Shown: positions 41,740 to 50,570, counted from the first letter of the stretch. The stretch: DNA of 64,000 nucleotides from CAZHGD01 sp964531735 (GCA_964531735.1 CAZHGD010000002.1:1-64000); one strand, 5' to 3'. Notes: a model not told the origin generated them from the sequence alone. Program-made: numbers and translations.

Positions 41740-42831
41740 ATGAGTGAAGCCGAATCCATGGGACCGGCGCGCCGCGAATTCCTGACCACGAGCGCGCTGC
41801 TGGCCGGTGGCGCATTGGTGTTCGGTGACTGGACGCCGGCGCAGGCCGCGTCGCTGCCGACGCGGCGGATGGGGCGCACGAAGATCGATGCCACCGTGCT
41901 GTCGTTCGGGGCGATCCAGTTGACTGCGCAGAACCGCGGCGCCTCGGTCCTCGAGCGCGCGATTAAGCAAGGTGTCAACTTGGTGCACGTGTCGCCCGAC
42001 TACACCGGCGGCCAGGCGCTGGCGCAGGTCGGCGAGGTGATGAAGCGGCATCGCGATAGCGTCTTCCTCGCGCTCAAGTGCCATCCGGATGAGAACACGG
42101 TCCTGTCGGCCATGCGCAAGCTGAACGTCAGCTACGTCGACATCCTGATTCCGAATGTCGGCGGCGGGCAACTGTCCGACGGCAACCTGTACCGGCGGTT
42201 CGAGAGCCTCCAGAACAAGAAGAAGATCGGCGCCATCGGCTTCGCGACGCACAAGAACATGGCCGCCGACATCAAGGCCGCGACGGCCGCCGGCTGGTGG
42301 GACTGCGTGTTGACCAGCTACAACACCGGCTGCAAGGGCGAGGTGGCACCGGTCATGGCGTCGGCCGTCAGCAGCCAGAAGATGGGCTTCATGGCCATGA
42401 AGGCCTCGCAGGGCATCGGCGGCGACTTCGCCGCCGGGCTGCGCGGGCTGCTGGCCAACCGGAACCTCGCGACCATCACGCTCGGCATGGCCAGCGTCGA
42501 CCAGGTCGACCGCAACATCGCCGCGCTGGCTAGCCGCGGCGCGTCGATTGCTGAGCCCAGCGACCGGCACTACGTGGACTCCTGCGCCGGCCGAGTGTGC
42601 AGCATGTGCGGTCGCTGCGAGCAGGCGTGTCAGCGCGGCGTGGCGGTCGGCGAGTACCTGCGAGCGTGGAACTACCGCGACCGGGGCGATATCGCCTTGG
42701 CCACCGACCTGGTCCGAGCCATCCCGCAGCGGCAGTCGCTGGCGATGTGCAACCGCTGTGGCCGCTGCGACCACTCGTGTCAGCGCCAGTTGTCGGTGAT
42801 GGACCGCATCCACGACGTCGCCGGCGCCTGA
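41740..42831 (+). CDS. Tat-exported aldo/keto reductase-like protein with two C-terminal [4Fe-4S] motifs
   Basis: A 363-residue protein. Tat signal: GPARREFLTTSALLAGGALV. It is followed by an aldo/keto-reductase-like barrel (RRMGRTKIDATVLSFGAIQL, LAQVGEVMKRHRDSVFLALK, YVDILIPN, IGAIGFATHKN). At the C-terminus two CxxCxxCxxxC motifs occur, Cys287-290-293-297 and Cys337-340-343-347, each fit for a [4Fe-4S] cluster. The typical catalytic Tyr/Lys pair may be Tyr in SPDYTGG and Lys in LALKCHP. It should work in the periplasm, with electrons passing to or from the clusters. It is the first gene of a rightward redox cluster. Substrate unknown. Confidence 0.85.
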   Translation: MSEAESMGPARREFLTTSALLAGGALVFGDWTPAQAASLPTRRMGRTKIDATVLSFGAIQLTAQNRGASVLERAIKQGVNLVHVSPDYTGGQALAQVGEVMKRHRDSVFLALKCHPDENTVLSAMRKLNVSYVDILIPNVGGGQLSDGNLYRRFESLQNKKKIGAIGFATHKNMAADIKAATAAGWWDCVLTSYNTGCKGEVAPVMASAVSSQKMGFMAMKASQGIGGDFAAGLRGLLANRNLATITLGMASVDQVDRNIAALASRGASIAEPSDRHYVDSCAGRVCSMCGRCEQACQRGVAVGEYLRAWNYRDRGDIALATDLVRAIPQRQSLAMCNRCGRCDHSCQRQLSVMDRIHDVAGA

Positions 42832-42962
42832 GGCCGGAATCCCCACAGTCAGGCTGCCGTCGGCCGCCGGCGGCAGCTTGGCCGTGGCGAGGCTACGTAA
42901 CGACCATCCCGCGCAGCCTGGCGCCTTGGGTGCGTCGTCGCAACGGCGCGGAGGACTGCTCC

Positions 42963-44075
42963 ATGGACGCAGTTGAGCAACTCACCCCTCAACGGGGCAC
43001 CAAGGGACGTCGGCGCGGCCCGGAGCTGCGCGCGGTCGGGCCAACCGAGCACTACGTCGGGATCGGCATCCTGGCCCTGACGATGCTGCTGTGTACCTGG
43101 GTGTTGGTCCGTGGACTGGCACCCAAAGGTGTGCTGTGGGGGGCCTATGACGCCAGCCTGTTCACGGCTCCGGTGGTCGCGGCCCCGGCCGGCCCGCCGC
43201 CCGCAGCGGCCCCGACGGCCAAGCAGGCCGTGGCCGGACCGGCCAAGGAGGCCAAGGCCCCGGCCGGCGGTACCGCCGGTGAGCGTTTCCTGCCGGTCGC
43301 GGGTGACGACTGGACCGCGGGCAAGGTCGAGACCTTCAACGCCGAGAAGCTCTACGAGAAGATCGACGGCCGCGCCGAGGCGTATCTGGCCTATGGCTGC
43401 GTCGGCCTCGAAACGATGAGCTTCACCAAGGCGGGCAAGTCGGTCGATGTCTACATCTACGATATGGGCACGCCGCTCCAGGCGTTCGGCATGTTCGGCA
43501 TCGAGCGCAACGCCGAGGCCAAGGCCGCGGCGCTCGGCGAAGACGGCTACGACTCCGGTGGCAGTCTCTACTACTGGCAGGGCCGCTACTACGCACAGGT
43601 GCTGTCCGGCTCTGGCGATGCCGCCGAGGCCACGTTGGCGGCCAAGGTCGCCAAGGCGCTGTCGGGCAAGCTGCCGAAGGGCAAGTCGGAGATCCCCGGG
43701 CGCAAGTGGTTCCCGACCGAAGGTCTGGTGGCCAACAGCATCGCCTACGTGCGCCAGCAGGCCCTAGGGCAGGAATGGCTGGGTGATGTCTACACCGCCC
43801 GCTACACGGTGAAGGACAAGACCGTAGAGGCGTTCCTCAGCCGACGCAAGGACGAGGCGGAGGCCAAGTCGCTGTTCACCAAGTACTGCGAGTTCCTGGC
43901 CAAGACGGCCAAGATGAGCACCAAGCCGGCGGGCAAGGTGACGCTGCACATTGCTGACCAGGGCGGGCGGTTCGACGTGGTCTACCAGCACGGCGCGGTC
44001 TTCGGTGGGGCGACCTATGCCGAGGACCAGGCGGCGGCGGAGGTGGTGGCGGCCCGGCTGGCGGCCGCTCCCTGA
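42963..44075 (+). CDS. DUF6599 family membrane-anchored protein
   Basis: A 370-residue protein with an N-terminal transmembrane anchor (VGIGILALTMLLCTWVLV), an Ala/Pro-rich linker, and a C-terminal domain with the family block FNAEKLYEKIDGRAEAYLAYGCVG and YIYDMGTPLQAFGMFGIERN. Proteins of this family are found beside DUF362 and ferredoxin-like membrane proteins; the function is unknown. It is cytoplasm-in with the C-terminal domain outside. GGAGG eight bases upstream sets the start at 42963. DUF362 begins 11 bases after its stop, so they are cotranscribed. Confidence 0.8.
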   Translation: MDAVEQLTPQRGTKGRRRGPELRAVGPTEHYVGIGILALTMLLCTWVLVRGLAPKGVLWGAYDASLFTAPVVAAPAGPPPAAAPTAKQAVAGPAKEAKAPAGGTAGERFLPVAGDDWTAGKVETFNAEKLYEKIDGRAEAYLAYGCVGLETMSFTKAGKSVDVYIYDMGTPLQAFGMFGIERNAEAKAAALGEDGYDSGGSLYYWQGRYYAQVLSGSGDAAEATLAAKVAKALSGKLPKGKSEIPGRKWFPTEGLVANSIAYVRQQALGQEWLGDVYTARYTVKDKTVEAFLSRRKDEAEAKSLFTKYCEFLAKTAKMSTKPAGKVTLHIADQGGRFDVVYQHGAVFGGATYAEDQAAAEVVAARLAAAP

Positions 44076-44086
44076 GCGGAGGCGAG

Positions 44087-45115
44087 ATGACGGACGAGCC
44101 GGTCGAACGGCGCGAAGCGCTCCGGCGGTTGGGCGGTGCCGCGGTGGCTCTGGGCGGCCTGACCGCGGCCGGCGTGCTGCTGCGTGACCCGCGCGCGGGC
44201 GACGCCTACTTCCGCGACCGCGCGGCCGCGCGCACCGCGACGCTCAAGCGCTATGACGTGGCTCCAGCGTCGGGTACGAGCAGCCTGGCCATCGTGCATG
44301 GCCATGACGCCGAGGCGATGGTCAAGGCCGCGATCGGTGCCTTGGGCGGCATCGAGCACTTCATCCAGCGCGGCGACGTCGTCGTGCTCAAGCCGAACGT
44401 CGCCTTCGACCGGGCCCCACAGTTGGGCGCCACGACGTCGCCGGACGTGCTCCGGGCGGTGGCGCGGCTGGTCAAGGGCGCGGGCGCCCGCCGGATCCTG
44501 ATCGCCGACAACCCGATCAACCAGCCGGAGGGGTCGTTCGCCAAGACGGGCATTGCCGCCGTGGCCGGCGAACTCGGCTGTGAGTTGGTCATGCCGACGC
44601 CCAGCAGCTTCCAGGACGTGGCCATCGGTCGGTTCGACACGGCCTCGGGCCGGCAGGGCCAGGCCGGTCTCGCCCTGGACGTCTGGCCCTTCTTCTGGGA
44701 GCCGTTCAAGCAAGCGACCAAGGTGATTGGCATCTCGCCGTGCAAGGACCACAACTTGTGTGGTGCCTCGCTGACCATGAAGAACTGGTACGGCCTGCTC
44801 GGTGGTCGCCGGAACCAGTTCCACCAGCACATCCACGATATCGTCAGCGACTTCCCGCTGATGATCAAGCCCACGCTGGTGGTGCTCGACGCGACGCGCA
44901 TCCTGACGCGCAACGGGCCCACCGGCGGCAGCGTCAGCGACCTGAAGCCGGGCAACACCATCGTGGTGGGCACCGATATGGTGGCGGTGGACAGCTACGG
45001 CTACTCGCTGTTCGAGCGGCGACAACCGCCGCCGCGCTATCTGGCCTTGGCCAAGGAGCGCGGGCTGGGTGAGACCGACTGGGCGGCGCTCAAGCCGGTT
45101 CAGCAGAACGTCTAG
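44087..45115 (+). CDS. DUF362 domain protein with Tat-type signal
   Basis: A 342-residue protein. A twin-arginine-like leader (VERREALRRLGGAAVALGG) precedes a DUF362 domain: RGDVVVLKPNVAFDRAP, TSPDVLRAVARLVKGAGARRILIADNP, ISPCKDHNLCGASLTMKNWYGLL and DATRILTRNGPTGG. DUF362 proteins often bind Fe-S clusters through cysteines. Here only Cys in SPCKDHNLCG (two, separated by five residues) and one earlier Cys are seen, so cluster binding is uncertain. The gene sits between DUF6599 and the polyferredoxin. GGAGGCGAG is a fine ribosome site. Function unknown; electron-transfer association is inferred. Confidence 0.82.
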   Translation: MTDEPVERREALRRLGGAAVALGGLTAAGVLLRDPRAGDAYFRDRAAARTATLKRYDVAPASGTSSLAIVHGHDAEAMVKAAIGALGGIEHFIQRGDVVVLKPNVAFDRAPQLGATTSPDVLRAVARLVKGAGARRILIADNPINQPEGSFAKTGIAAVAGELGCELVMPTPSSFQDVAIGRFDTASGRQGQAGLALDVWPFFWEPFKQATKVIGISPCKDHNLCGASLTMKNWYGLLGGRRNQFHQHIHDIVSDFPLMIKPTLVVLDATRILTRNGPTGGSVSDLKPGNTIVVGTDMVAVDSYGYSLFERRQPPPRYLALAKERGLGETDWAALKPVQQNV

Positions 45116-45130
45116 ACGCGGAAGGTTACG

Positions 45131-46726
45131 ATGCGGATCACACGCGTCCGAGTGGTGGTTCAGACCGTAGCGTTCAGCCTCTTCCTGCTGTTCGTCGGTG
45201 TGACCTCGTACGGTGCACTCAAAGGCTTCCCGGTCAGCGGCTTCATGGAGCTCGATCCGCTCGTCGGGGTCGGGTCGGCGATCGCTTCGCGCCACGTGTA
45301 CCACCACGTCATCTACTCGCTGGTGCTGATTGCGGCGACCATTCTGCTCGGCCGGGTGTTCTGCAACTGGCTCTGTCCAATGGGCATCCTGATGCAGTTG
45401 TCGGGTCGCCTGTTCTGGCGGGGGGCCAATGGCCGGCAGCGGATCGACGGTAATCGCTACCGCCGGCTGTACGGCCTGAAGTACGCCATTCTGGCGTTCA
45501 TCCTGGTCGCCGCCGCGTTCGGGTCGCTACAGAACGGCCTGCTCGATCCGACGCCGACCATGCATCGCAGCTTCACGGTGGCGGTGCTGCCGTTGCTGGA
45601 CATGCTCACCGAGCGGGTCTACGTGCGACCGCACGCGCATCAGTTCGCCTGGCTGGTCGGTGCCCTGTTCGCCTTCTTCATCGGCATGAACGCGGTCATC
45701 CCGCGGTTCTACTGCCGCGTGCTCTGCCCACTGGGCGCGTTCCTGGGTGTCCTGTCGCGGTTCAGTCTGTGGCGCATCGAGCGCGACGTGGCGCGCTGCA
45801 CCGACTGCGATCTGTGCCTCAAGGCGTGCGAGGGCGCGTGTGATCCGCACTCCGCGTTGCGGCAGGCCGAGTGCTTCACCTGCCTGAACTGCCTCGACGA
45901 CTGTCCCGAAGGCGCGCTGCGCTACGCGTGGTTACCGGCGGCCCAACCGACGCCGGACGGCGGCGGCGAGGTCACCGGCGCCGACGTAGACCGCCGGGCG
46001 GTGGCGTTTGGTGGGCTGGCGGGCGTGCTGTGCTACGGCTTGGCGCGGTCGACCGGCGACGTGGACCGCAACTTCCAGCCGCAGGTGATCCGCCCACCGG
46101 GCAGCACCGAAGAGCCGGAGTTCCTGGCCCGGTGCATCAAGTGCGAGCAGTGCCTGCGGGTGTGTCCGACCAATGTGCTCCAGCCGGCTCTGTTCGAGGC
46201 CGGTCTGGAAGGTCTCTGGACGCCCATCATGAACATGCGGATGGGCTACTGCGAGCTCAACTGCACGCTGTGCGGGCAGGTCTGCCCGACCGGCGCGATC
46301 CAGCGCATCAGCATTGAGCAGAAGCGCGGACTCGGCGCGTTCGCCGACCTGGGCCGCGTGAAGACCGGCACGGCGTTCTACGACCGGGGCCGTTGCCTGC
46401 CCTGGGCGATGGACACGCCGTGTGTGGTCTGCCAGGAGGTGTGCCCGGTCTCGCCCAAAGCAATCTACACACGGGAGCACCGGACGACCGATCGCTGGGG
46501 CCAGCCGCTGGTGCTGCAACGGCCGTACATCGATCCGAACCGGTGCATTGGGTGTGGCATCTGCGAACACGAGTGCCCGGTGGTGGACCGCCGCGCGGTG
46601 TATGTCACGGCGGTGGGTGAGACGCGCAGCAAGGAACGCTCGCTCCTGTTGCGCGACAGCGGCAACGCCGCGCCACCGCCGACCAAGGGCGCGTCGGCCG
46701 GTCGCGAGAGCGACGCGGCCGGCTGA
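45131..46726 (+). CDS. Membrane polyferredoxin (NosR/NapH-like)
   Basis: A 531-residue membrane protein. About five transmembrane helices carry two CxxxCP motifs, FCNWLCPMG and YCRVLCPLGAFLG, typical of NapH/NosR/RnfC-type electron-transfer proteins. A ferredoxin-like part follows with CTDCDLCLKACEGAC and CFTCLNCLDDCPEGAL. After another membrane segment, CIKCEQCLRVCPTN, CTLCGQVCPTGAI, CVVCQEVCPV and CIGCGICEHECPV complete a chain of at least six clusters. It should carry electrons between the membrane and the periplasmic Fe-S reductase of this cluster. It begins 16 bases after DUF362. Confidence 0.92.
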   Translation: MRITRVRVVVQTVAFSLFLLFVGVTSYGALKGFPVSGFMELDPLVGVGSAIASRHVYHHVIYSLVLIAATILLGRVFCNWLCPMGILMQLSGRLFWRGANGRQRIDGNRYRRLYGLKYAILAFILVAAAFGSLQNGLLDPTPTMHRSFTVAVLPLLDMLTERVYVRPHAHQFAWLVGALFAFFIGMNAVIPRFYCRVLCPLGAFLGVLSRFSLWRIERDVARCTDCDLCLKACEGACDPHSALRQAECFTCLNCLDDCPEGALRYAWLPAAQPTPDGGGEVTGADVDRRAVAFGGLAGVLCYGLARSTGDVDRNFQPQVIRPPGSTEEPEFLARCIKCEQCLRVCPTNVLQPALFEAGLEGLWTPIMNMRMGYCELNCTLCGQVCPTGAIQRISIEQKRGLGAFADLGRVKTGTAFYDRGRCLPWAMDTPCVVCQEVCPVSPKAIYTREHRTTDRWGQPLVLQRPYIDPNRCIGCGICEHECPVVDRRAVYVTAVGETRSKERSLLLRDSGNAAPPPTKGASAGRESDAAG

Positions 46727-46758
46727 GGACGGACTGCCGATGGGGTAGGAGAGTGGCC

Positions 46759-47202
46759 ATGGAGGGCGACAGGCCGGCCTCGACGGTGCCAGGCGCGCAG
46801 CGGTGCAGCCGCTCGCCGACCACTTGGCTGGCCGCGGTGCTGGCGGTGCTGGTCGCCGCCGTGCTGGCCGGCGGTCTGGCGCGCATCGCCCCGAATGCCA
46901 AGTGGCCGCCGGTGGTGGCCTGGCTGCTGGCTGGTGCGGCGGCGGGTCTGGTCGTCCAGCGCCGCATGCCGGCCCTGGTCGTCGCGCTGCTGACCACCAT
47001 CAGCGCCGCCGTCGTCTCCGTCGTGGTGATGCTGCTGCAAACCGGTCACGAGCCGCACCTGGGTGGCACCCACCAAGCCGCGCCACCCATGCCTTCGCTC
47101 AGCGACATCACCTTCACCACGCTGGCGTGTGGCCTGGCCTGCGTGGTCGGTGCCGTCGCCATGGTGGAACTGCACCGGAACTACGAACGCCGACGCCGGT
47201 GA
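46759..47202 (+). CDS. Small membrane protein following the polyferredoxin
   Basis: A 147-residue protein with three hydrophobic segments (TTWLAAVLAVLVAAVLAGGL, PPVVAWLLAGAAAGLVV, LVVALLTTISAAVVSVVVML) and a fourth weaker one (TTLACGLACVVGAVAMVEL) before a basic tail. The loop HEPHLGGTHQAAPPMP contains three His that might bind metal. I prefer the ATG at 46759 (TAGGAG seven bases upstream) to the GTG at 46753. It is the last gene of the redox cluster, on the same strand with a 32-base gap. Unknown function. Confidence 0.65.
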   Translation: MEGDRPASTVPGAQRCSRSPTTWLAAVLAVLVAAVLAGGLARIAPNAKWPPVVAWLLAGAAAGLVVQRRMPALVVALLTTISAAVVSVVVMLLQTGHEPHLGGTHQAAPPMPSLSDITFTTLACGLACVVGAVAMVELHRNYERRRR

Positions 47203-47216
47203 GCCGGCCGCGGCCG

Positions 47217-48329
47217 CTAGTCCACGATGCGTATCGCTGGCGCGGCGGCCTGCCCGTCGAAGTTGATCTGGCTGACCCGCGACGCGACCGTTCCGGCCAG
47301 CGACGTGAAGGCCAGCGCCGACGATGAGCCCGGTTGCGCGGCCACGATCGGCAGTCCGCCGTCGCCACTGGTGGGAATCGTGCTGTCCAGTTGCACCTCG
47401 CCCAGATAGGGCAAGCCCCACTCGGCCGCCGCCGCTGCGCCGCCGCCATGGCCAAACACCGTCTGGCGCGAGCCGTCCGGGCCGACGGGATCGCTCATGT
47501 TCTCCACGATGCCCAGGATCGGTACGTTGAGCTTCTGGCACATGGTCACGGCGCGGCGCACGTCGGCCAAGGCCACCCGTTGCGGTGTCGTGACCACCAC
47601 CGCGCCGGTGAGCGGTATCGTCTGCGACAGCGTGAGTTGGACATCGCCCGTGCCCGGCGGCAGGTCGATGATCAGGTAGTCGAGCTCGCCCCAGTCCACG
47701 CGCGCCAGCGCGTCCTGGACATACTTGGCCAGCATCGGTCCGCGCATGATCATCGCGGCGTCCTGGCCCACCAGGAAGCCGATAGACATGAGCAGCAGGC
47801 CCTCGCGCTGGATTGGCTGGATCTTCTGGTCTTCGTTGACGTAGGGCTTCTCGTCGGCCGGCACGCCGAACATGGTGGGGATGGACGGCCCATAGACATC
47901 GGCGTCGAGCAGGCCGACCTTGGCCCCTTCCTGGCGCAGCGCTACGGCCAGGTTGACGGCGACCGTCGACTTGCCCACGCCGCCTTTGCCCGAGGTGACC
48001 GCGACGGTGTTGCGTACACCGGGAATGATGTCGGCGTTGGGTTCGGGCACGCCGCCGTGCCCATTCCCGCGAGCCTGGGCCGTCAGCGTGACCACGACCT
48101 CCTTGACGCCGGGGAGCTTGGCGATGGCCTCGGTCGCCTCGCGCTTGAAGCGCTCCTTGAGCGGGCAGGCCGGCGTGGTCAACTGGATGGTGACCGCGAC
48201 CTGACCGCTGTCGATGGTGATGTCCTTGACAAAGCCGAGGCTGACGATATCGCGGTGAAGGTCCGGGTCGATGACCACCTTCAGCGCCTCACGTACCTGG
48301 TCCGCAGTCACCGCTTTCCTGCCCAACAT
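47217..48329 (-). CDS. mrp: Mrp/ApbC Fe-S cluster carrier ATPase
   Basis: A 370-residue protein. An N-terminal MIP18-like (DUF59) domain (ADQVREALKVVIDPDLHRDI) is followed by a deviant Walker A ATPase (VAVTSGKGGVGKSTVAVNLA), the Walker B-like LLDADVYGPSIP, DYLIIDLPPGTGDVQL and GIVENMSDPV. The usual CxxC pair after ENMS is absent (MSDPVGPDGSRQ). In characterised Mrp/ApbC proteins that CxxC binds the transferred cluster, so cluster transfer here may differ. It lies end to end with the redox cluster, on the opposite strand. The start at 48329 is the best ATG fitting the domain. Confidence 0.88.
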   Translation of the reverse strand: MLGRKAVTADQVREALKVVIDPDLHRDIVSLGFVKDITIDSGQVAVTIQLTTPACPLKERFKREATEAIAKLPGVKEVVVTLTAQARGNGHGGVPEPNADIIPGVRNTVAVTSGKGGVGKSTVAVNLAVALRQEGAKVGLLDADVYGPSIPTMFGVPADEKPYVNEDQKIQPIQREGLLLMSIGFLVGQDAAMIMRGPMLAKYVQDALARVDWGELDYLIIDLPPGTGDVQLTLSQTIPLTGAVVVTTPQRVALADVRRAVTMCQKLNVPILGIVENMSDPVGPDGSRQTVFGHGGGAAAAAEWGLPYLGEVQLDSTIPTSGDGGLPIVAAQPGSSSALAFTSLAGTVASRVSQINFDGQAAAPAIRIVD

Positions 48330-48480
48330 AGCCCGTCTCGCCTCCCGTGGAGCCACGCTAGCGCCTGGCCCCGGCAGTCCGTGACTGCCCTCGTGCATGG
48401 TAGCACCATTGTAAGCCCGAATGCGGCCCGCCGTAGGGCCGGATGTCGCCCAGGCGCAGTCGCCGCCGATCCCCAAGCAC

Positions 48481-48514
48481 GACGCCCTGTCCCCGCTGGC
48501 AGGAACAGGGCGTC
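48481..48514 (-). terminator. Stem-loop downstream of the isomerase gene
   Basis: A 10-bp perfect stem (arms 48481-48490 and 48505-48514, GACGCCCTGT and its complement) with a 14-base loop, 30 bases beyond the isomerase stop. It lacks a T-run. Confidence 0.6.
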
Positions 48515-48544
48515 ACAACTCGCCGACGCGAACGCGGCCTGGTG

Positions 48545-49399
48545 TCAGGCGATGCCCGCCATGGCGAAGATGGTGTCGAGCGTCGCCTTGGTCTTCTGCG
48601 CGGCGGCGACGTTCTCCATGTCGCGGAGTTCCTGGTTGAACGGCTCGACGGTGACCGGGCCATCGTAGCAGATGCGCGCCAGGTGCTTCATGAAGCAGGC
48701 GGTGTCGATGACGCCGCTGGCGGCCGGGAGCAAGCGCTGGTTGTCCAACTGCTCGTCGCGGTCAATGCCGGCCGGCGCATCGCTGACGTGGACGACCACC
48801 ACCTGGTCATTGGTCAGCGAGGCCAGGTCGGCCTCGGTGCCGCCCGACGTGTACCAGTGCCAGATGTCGAGCAACAGGCCGACGTTCGGGCCGATGGCGG
48901 CGCACAGCTCGAGCATGCGTGGCAGCGTGTAGACGAACTCGTACTGCTTGCCGCGCCGCAGCGTGGCCGGCCCGATGAACTCCAGGCCGAGGCGGCAGTC
49001 ATGGTCGGCGAGCACCTTGGCGACCGGGCCGAAGCGCTGTAGGTGGAAGGCCCAGTTGGCCTCCAGGTCGCGAGTGTCCGACCAACTCGGCACCCAGGTG
49101 GCGCAGCGCACGGCACCCACTTCGCGAGCGGCCGCGGCCAGCCGTGGCAAGTTGGCCAGATCGGTCGCGTAGTCCTCGTCGCCGCCTTGCCAGCGGATCG
49201 GCAGGCCCCACGGGCCCATCTGCAGCCCGCGCTCGGAGTAGAGCGCCTGGAACGACGCGGCGGACTCTCTGTCGAGGCGGTCGGCCGCCACGCCGATCGG
49301 CACGTCCACGCCCTCGAACCCGGTGTCCACCGCCAGGTCGAGCCCCGGCTCGAAGTCGACATTGACGCCGATGGCGCCCCAGCTTGCGTTGCGATACAC
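48545..49399 (-). CDS. Sugar phosphate isomerase/epimerase (TIM barrel)
   Basis: A 284-residue xylose isomerase-like barrel. Landmarks are TGFEGVDVPIG, REVGAVRCATWVPSW, the Glu of CRLGLEFIGP, NVGLLLDIWHWYTSGG (Asp and His), VVVVHVSDAPAG (His/Asp) and GPVTVEPFNQEL (Glu), giving a metal-binding site. It is a paralogue in fold of the gene at 19135 but has little direct similarity that I can see. The GTG at 49399 has AGGAG seven bases upstream. A terminator separates it from the Mrp gene. Substrate unknown. Confidence 0.87.
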   Translation of the reverse strand: MYRNASWGAIGVNVDFEPGLDLAVDTGFEGVDVPIGVAADRLDRESAASFQALYSERGLQMGPWGLPIRWQGGDEDYATDLANLPRLAAAAREVGAVRCATWVPSWSDTRDLEANWAFHLQRFGPVAKVLADHDCRLGLEFIGPATLRRGKQYEFVYTLPRMLELCAAIGPNVGLLLDIWHWYTSGGTEADLASLTNDQVVVVHVSDAPAGIDRDEQLDNQRLLPAASGVIDTACFMKHLARICYDGPVTVEPFNQELRDMENVAAAQKTKATLDTIFAMAGIA

Positions 49400-49491
49400 G
49401 CCTGCTCTCCTGTCCCGTGCCGATTGCAGTCGGAAGTGCGTCTGTGATACGGCCGCAGCGCGCCAGATCCTCCCGCTGGCAAGTGCCCAAA

Positions 49492-49525
49492 CAGAAAGGG
49501 CCGACCGCCGCGGCCGGCCCTTCTG
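49492..49525 (-). terminator. Rho-independent-like terminator of the second prepilin-like gene
   Basis: The stem AAGGGCCG (49496-49503) pairs with CGGCCCTT (49515-49522), extended by CAG/CTG with a one-base bulge. Read on the minus strand it comes 20 bases after the prepilin-like stop and is followed by TTTCTGTTTGGG, a partial T-run. It also separates this gene from the isomerase. Confidence 0.7.
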
Positions 49526-49545
49526 CCTCAATCGATACCGTCAGG

Positions 49546-50301
49546 CTACCGGCGCGGCGCCCACGGGTTGCCGTTCTCGCCCGTGCCGCCCTTGAGCATG
49601 GTCTCGCCCTTGATGGACTTGGTGTGACCGTCCACGAAGCTGACCACGCAGAGCCCGTTGTCCAGCGCGCCCTTCTTGTCGTCGCCGTTGTGGGTGGCGC
49701 GAATGTGCAGCGACACCGAGCCGGCGTTGGTCGGCGTGTCGTCCAACGCGGTGAACGGCACCCCGTCCTGACCGGCGACCGTGCCGTCCAGCATCTTGGC
49801 GTCATAGACCATGATGGTGTTGCCCGGGAAGGCCACGCGCGAGGTCTTGCCGCCCACGCCGCCGAGCAGCACGTTGCCGCCATAGCCGCCCGACGGGGCC
49901 CCGAGGCGCAGGTTCATGCCGTAGCTGATACCGTTGTTGTCGACCAGCGGCCGCCATGTGGCGACCGTCGCCGCCGCGTAGTTCCAGGTCTGGTCGTCGG
50001 GCAGCGCCTTGCAGGTGAATACCTGGGTGCTCTTGGTGTAGCTGTAGAGCGGGGTCGCCCAGTAGTACTCAAGGGCCGTACCACCCGCGAAGTTGGCCGC
50101 CGGGACCTTCTGGTCGTAGTCCGAGGCGTACATGATCAGGGCTTTGCCGATCTGGTTCAGGTTGCTGGTGCAGTCGGACTGCTCGGCCTTTTCGCGAGCC
50201 TTGGCGAACACCGGGAACAGGATCGCCGCCAAGATGGCGATGATGGCGATGACCACCAACAGCTCGATCAGCGTAAACGCGCGTCGCGTGTGAAGTCGCA
50301 T
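49546..50301 (-). CDS. DUF1559-type prepilin-like protein
   Basis: A 251-residue protein: leader MRLHTRRA, then FTLIELLVVIAIIAILAAIL and FPVFAKAREKAEQSDC, the same N-terminus as the protein at 15643. The mature part has beta-rich blocks (EYYWATPLYSYTKSTQVFTC, RVAFPGNTIMVYDAKML) and a C-terminal HNGDDKKGALDNGL to VSFVDGHTKSI motif. It is exported and processed by a prepilin peptidase, probably displayed or assembled at the surface. GGAGG eight bases before the ATG supports the start. It is isolated from any pilus assembly gene here. Confidence 0.88.
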   Translation of the reverse strand: MRLHTRRAFTLIELLVVIAIIAILAAILFPVFAKAREKAEQSDCTSNLNQIGKALIMYASDYDQKVPAANFAGGTALEYYWATPLYSYTKSTQVFTCKALPDDQTWNYAAATVATWRPLVDNNGISYGMNLRLGAPSGGYGGNVLLGGVGGKTSRVAFPGNTIMVYDAKMLDGTVAGQDGVPFTALDDTPTNAGSVSLHIRATHNGDDKKGALDNGLCVVSFVDGHTKSIKGETMLKGGTGENGNPWAPRR

Positions 50302-50401
50302 TGCGATGCCTCCAGTCCTCACTTTGGCCCTCCCGCGACCGCGTGCTCGCTTCGTCGCGTGCCGTTGCCAAACACCTTGTCCACACCGGCCGATAGTAAC
50401 C

Positions 50402-50421
50402 GGACTCCGCCCTTGGAGTCC
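50402..50421 (-). promoter_or_regulatory. Short hairpin in the leader of the prepilin-like gene
   Basis: GGACTCC (50402-50408) and GGAGTCC (50415-50421) form a perfect 7-bp inverted repeat with a six-base loop, 100 bases upstream of the start at 50301. It could be an operator or a 5' UTR structure. No regulator is adjacent. Confidence 0.3.
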
Positions 50422-50570
50422 ATACCATCGCCGGTAAGAGACTCCGCCACCTACCTGATACCCGTTGCTCGGCGGGCTAAACGCCGACGCGATCATATAC
50501 GACGCGGGCGACCGCGCGGTTCACTTTGCCGGACGTTGGGCCAGCGCGACAGCCGACGCCGACGTCGGCG

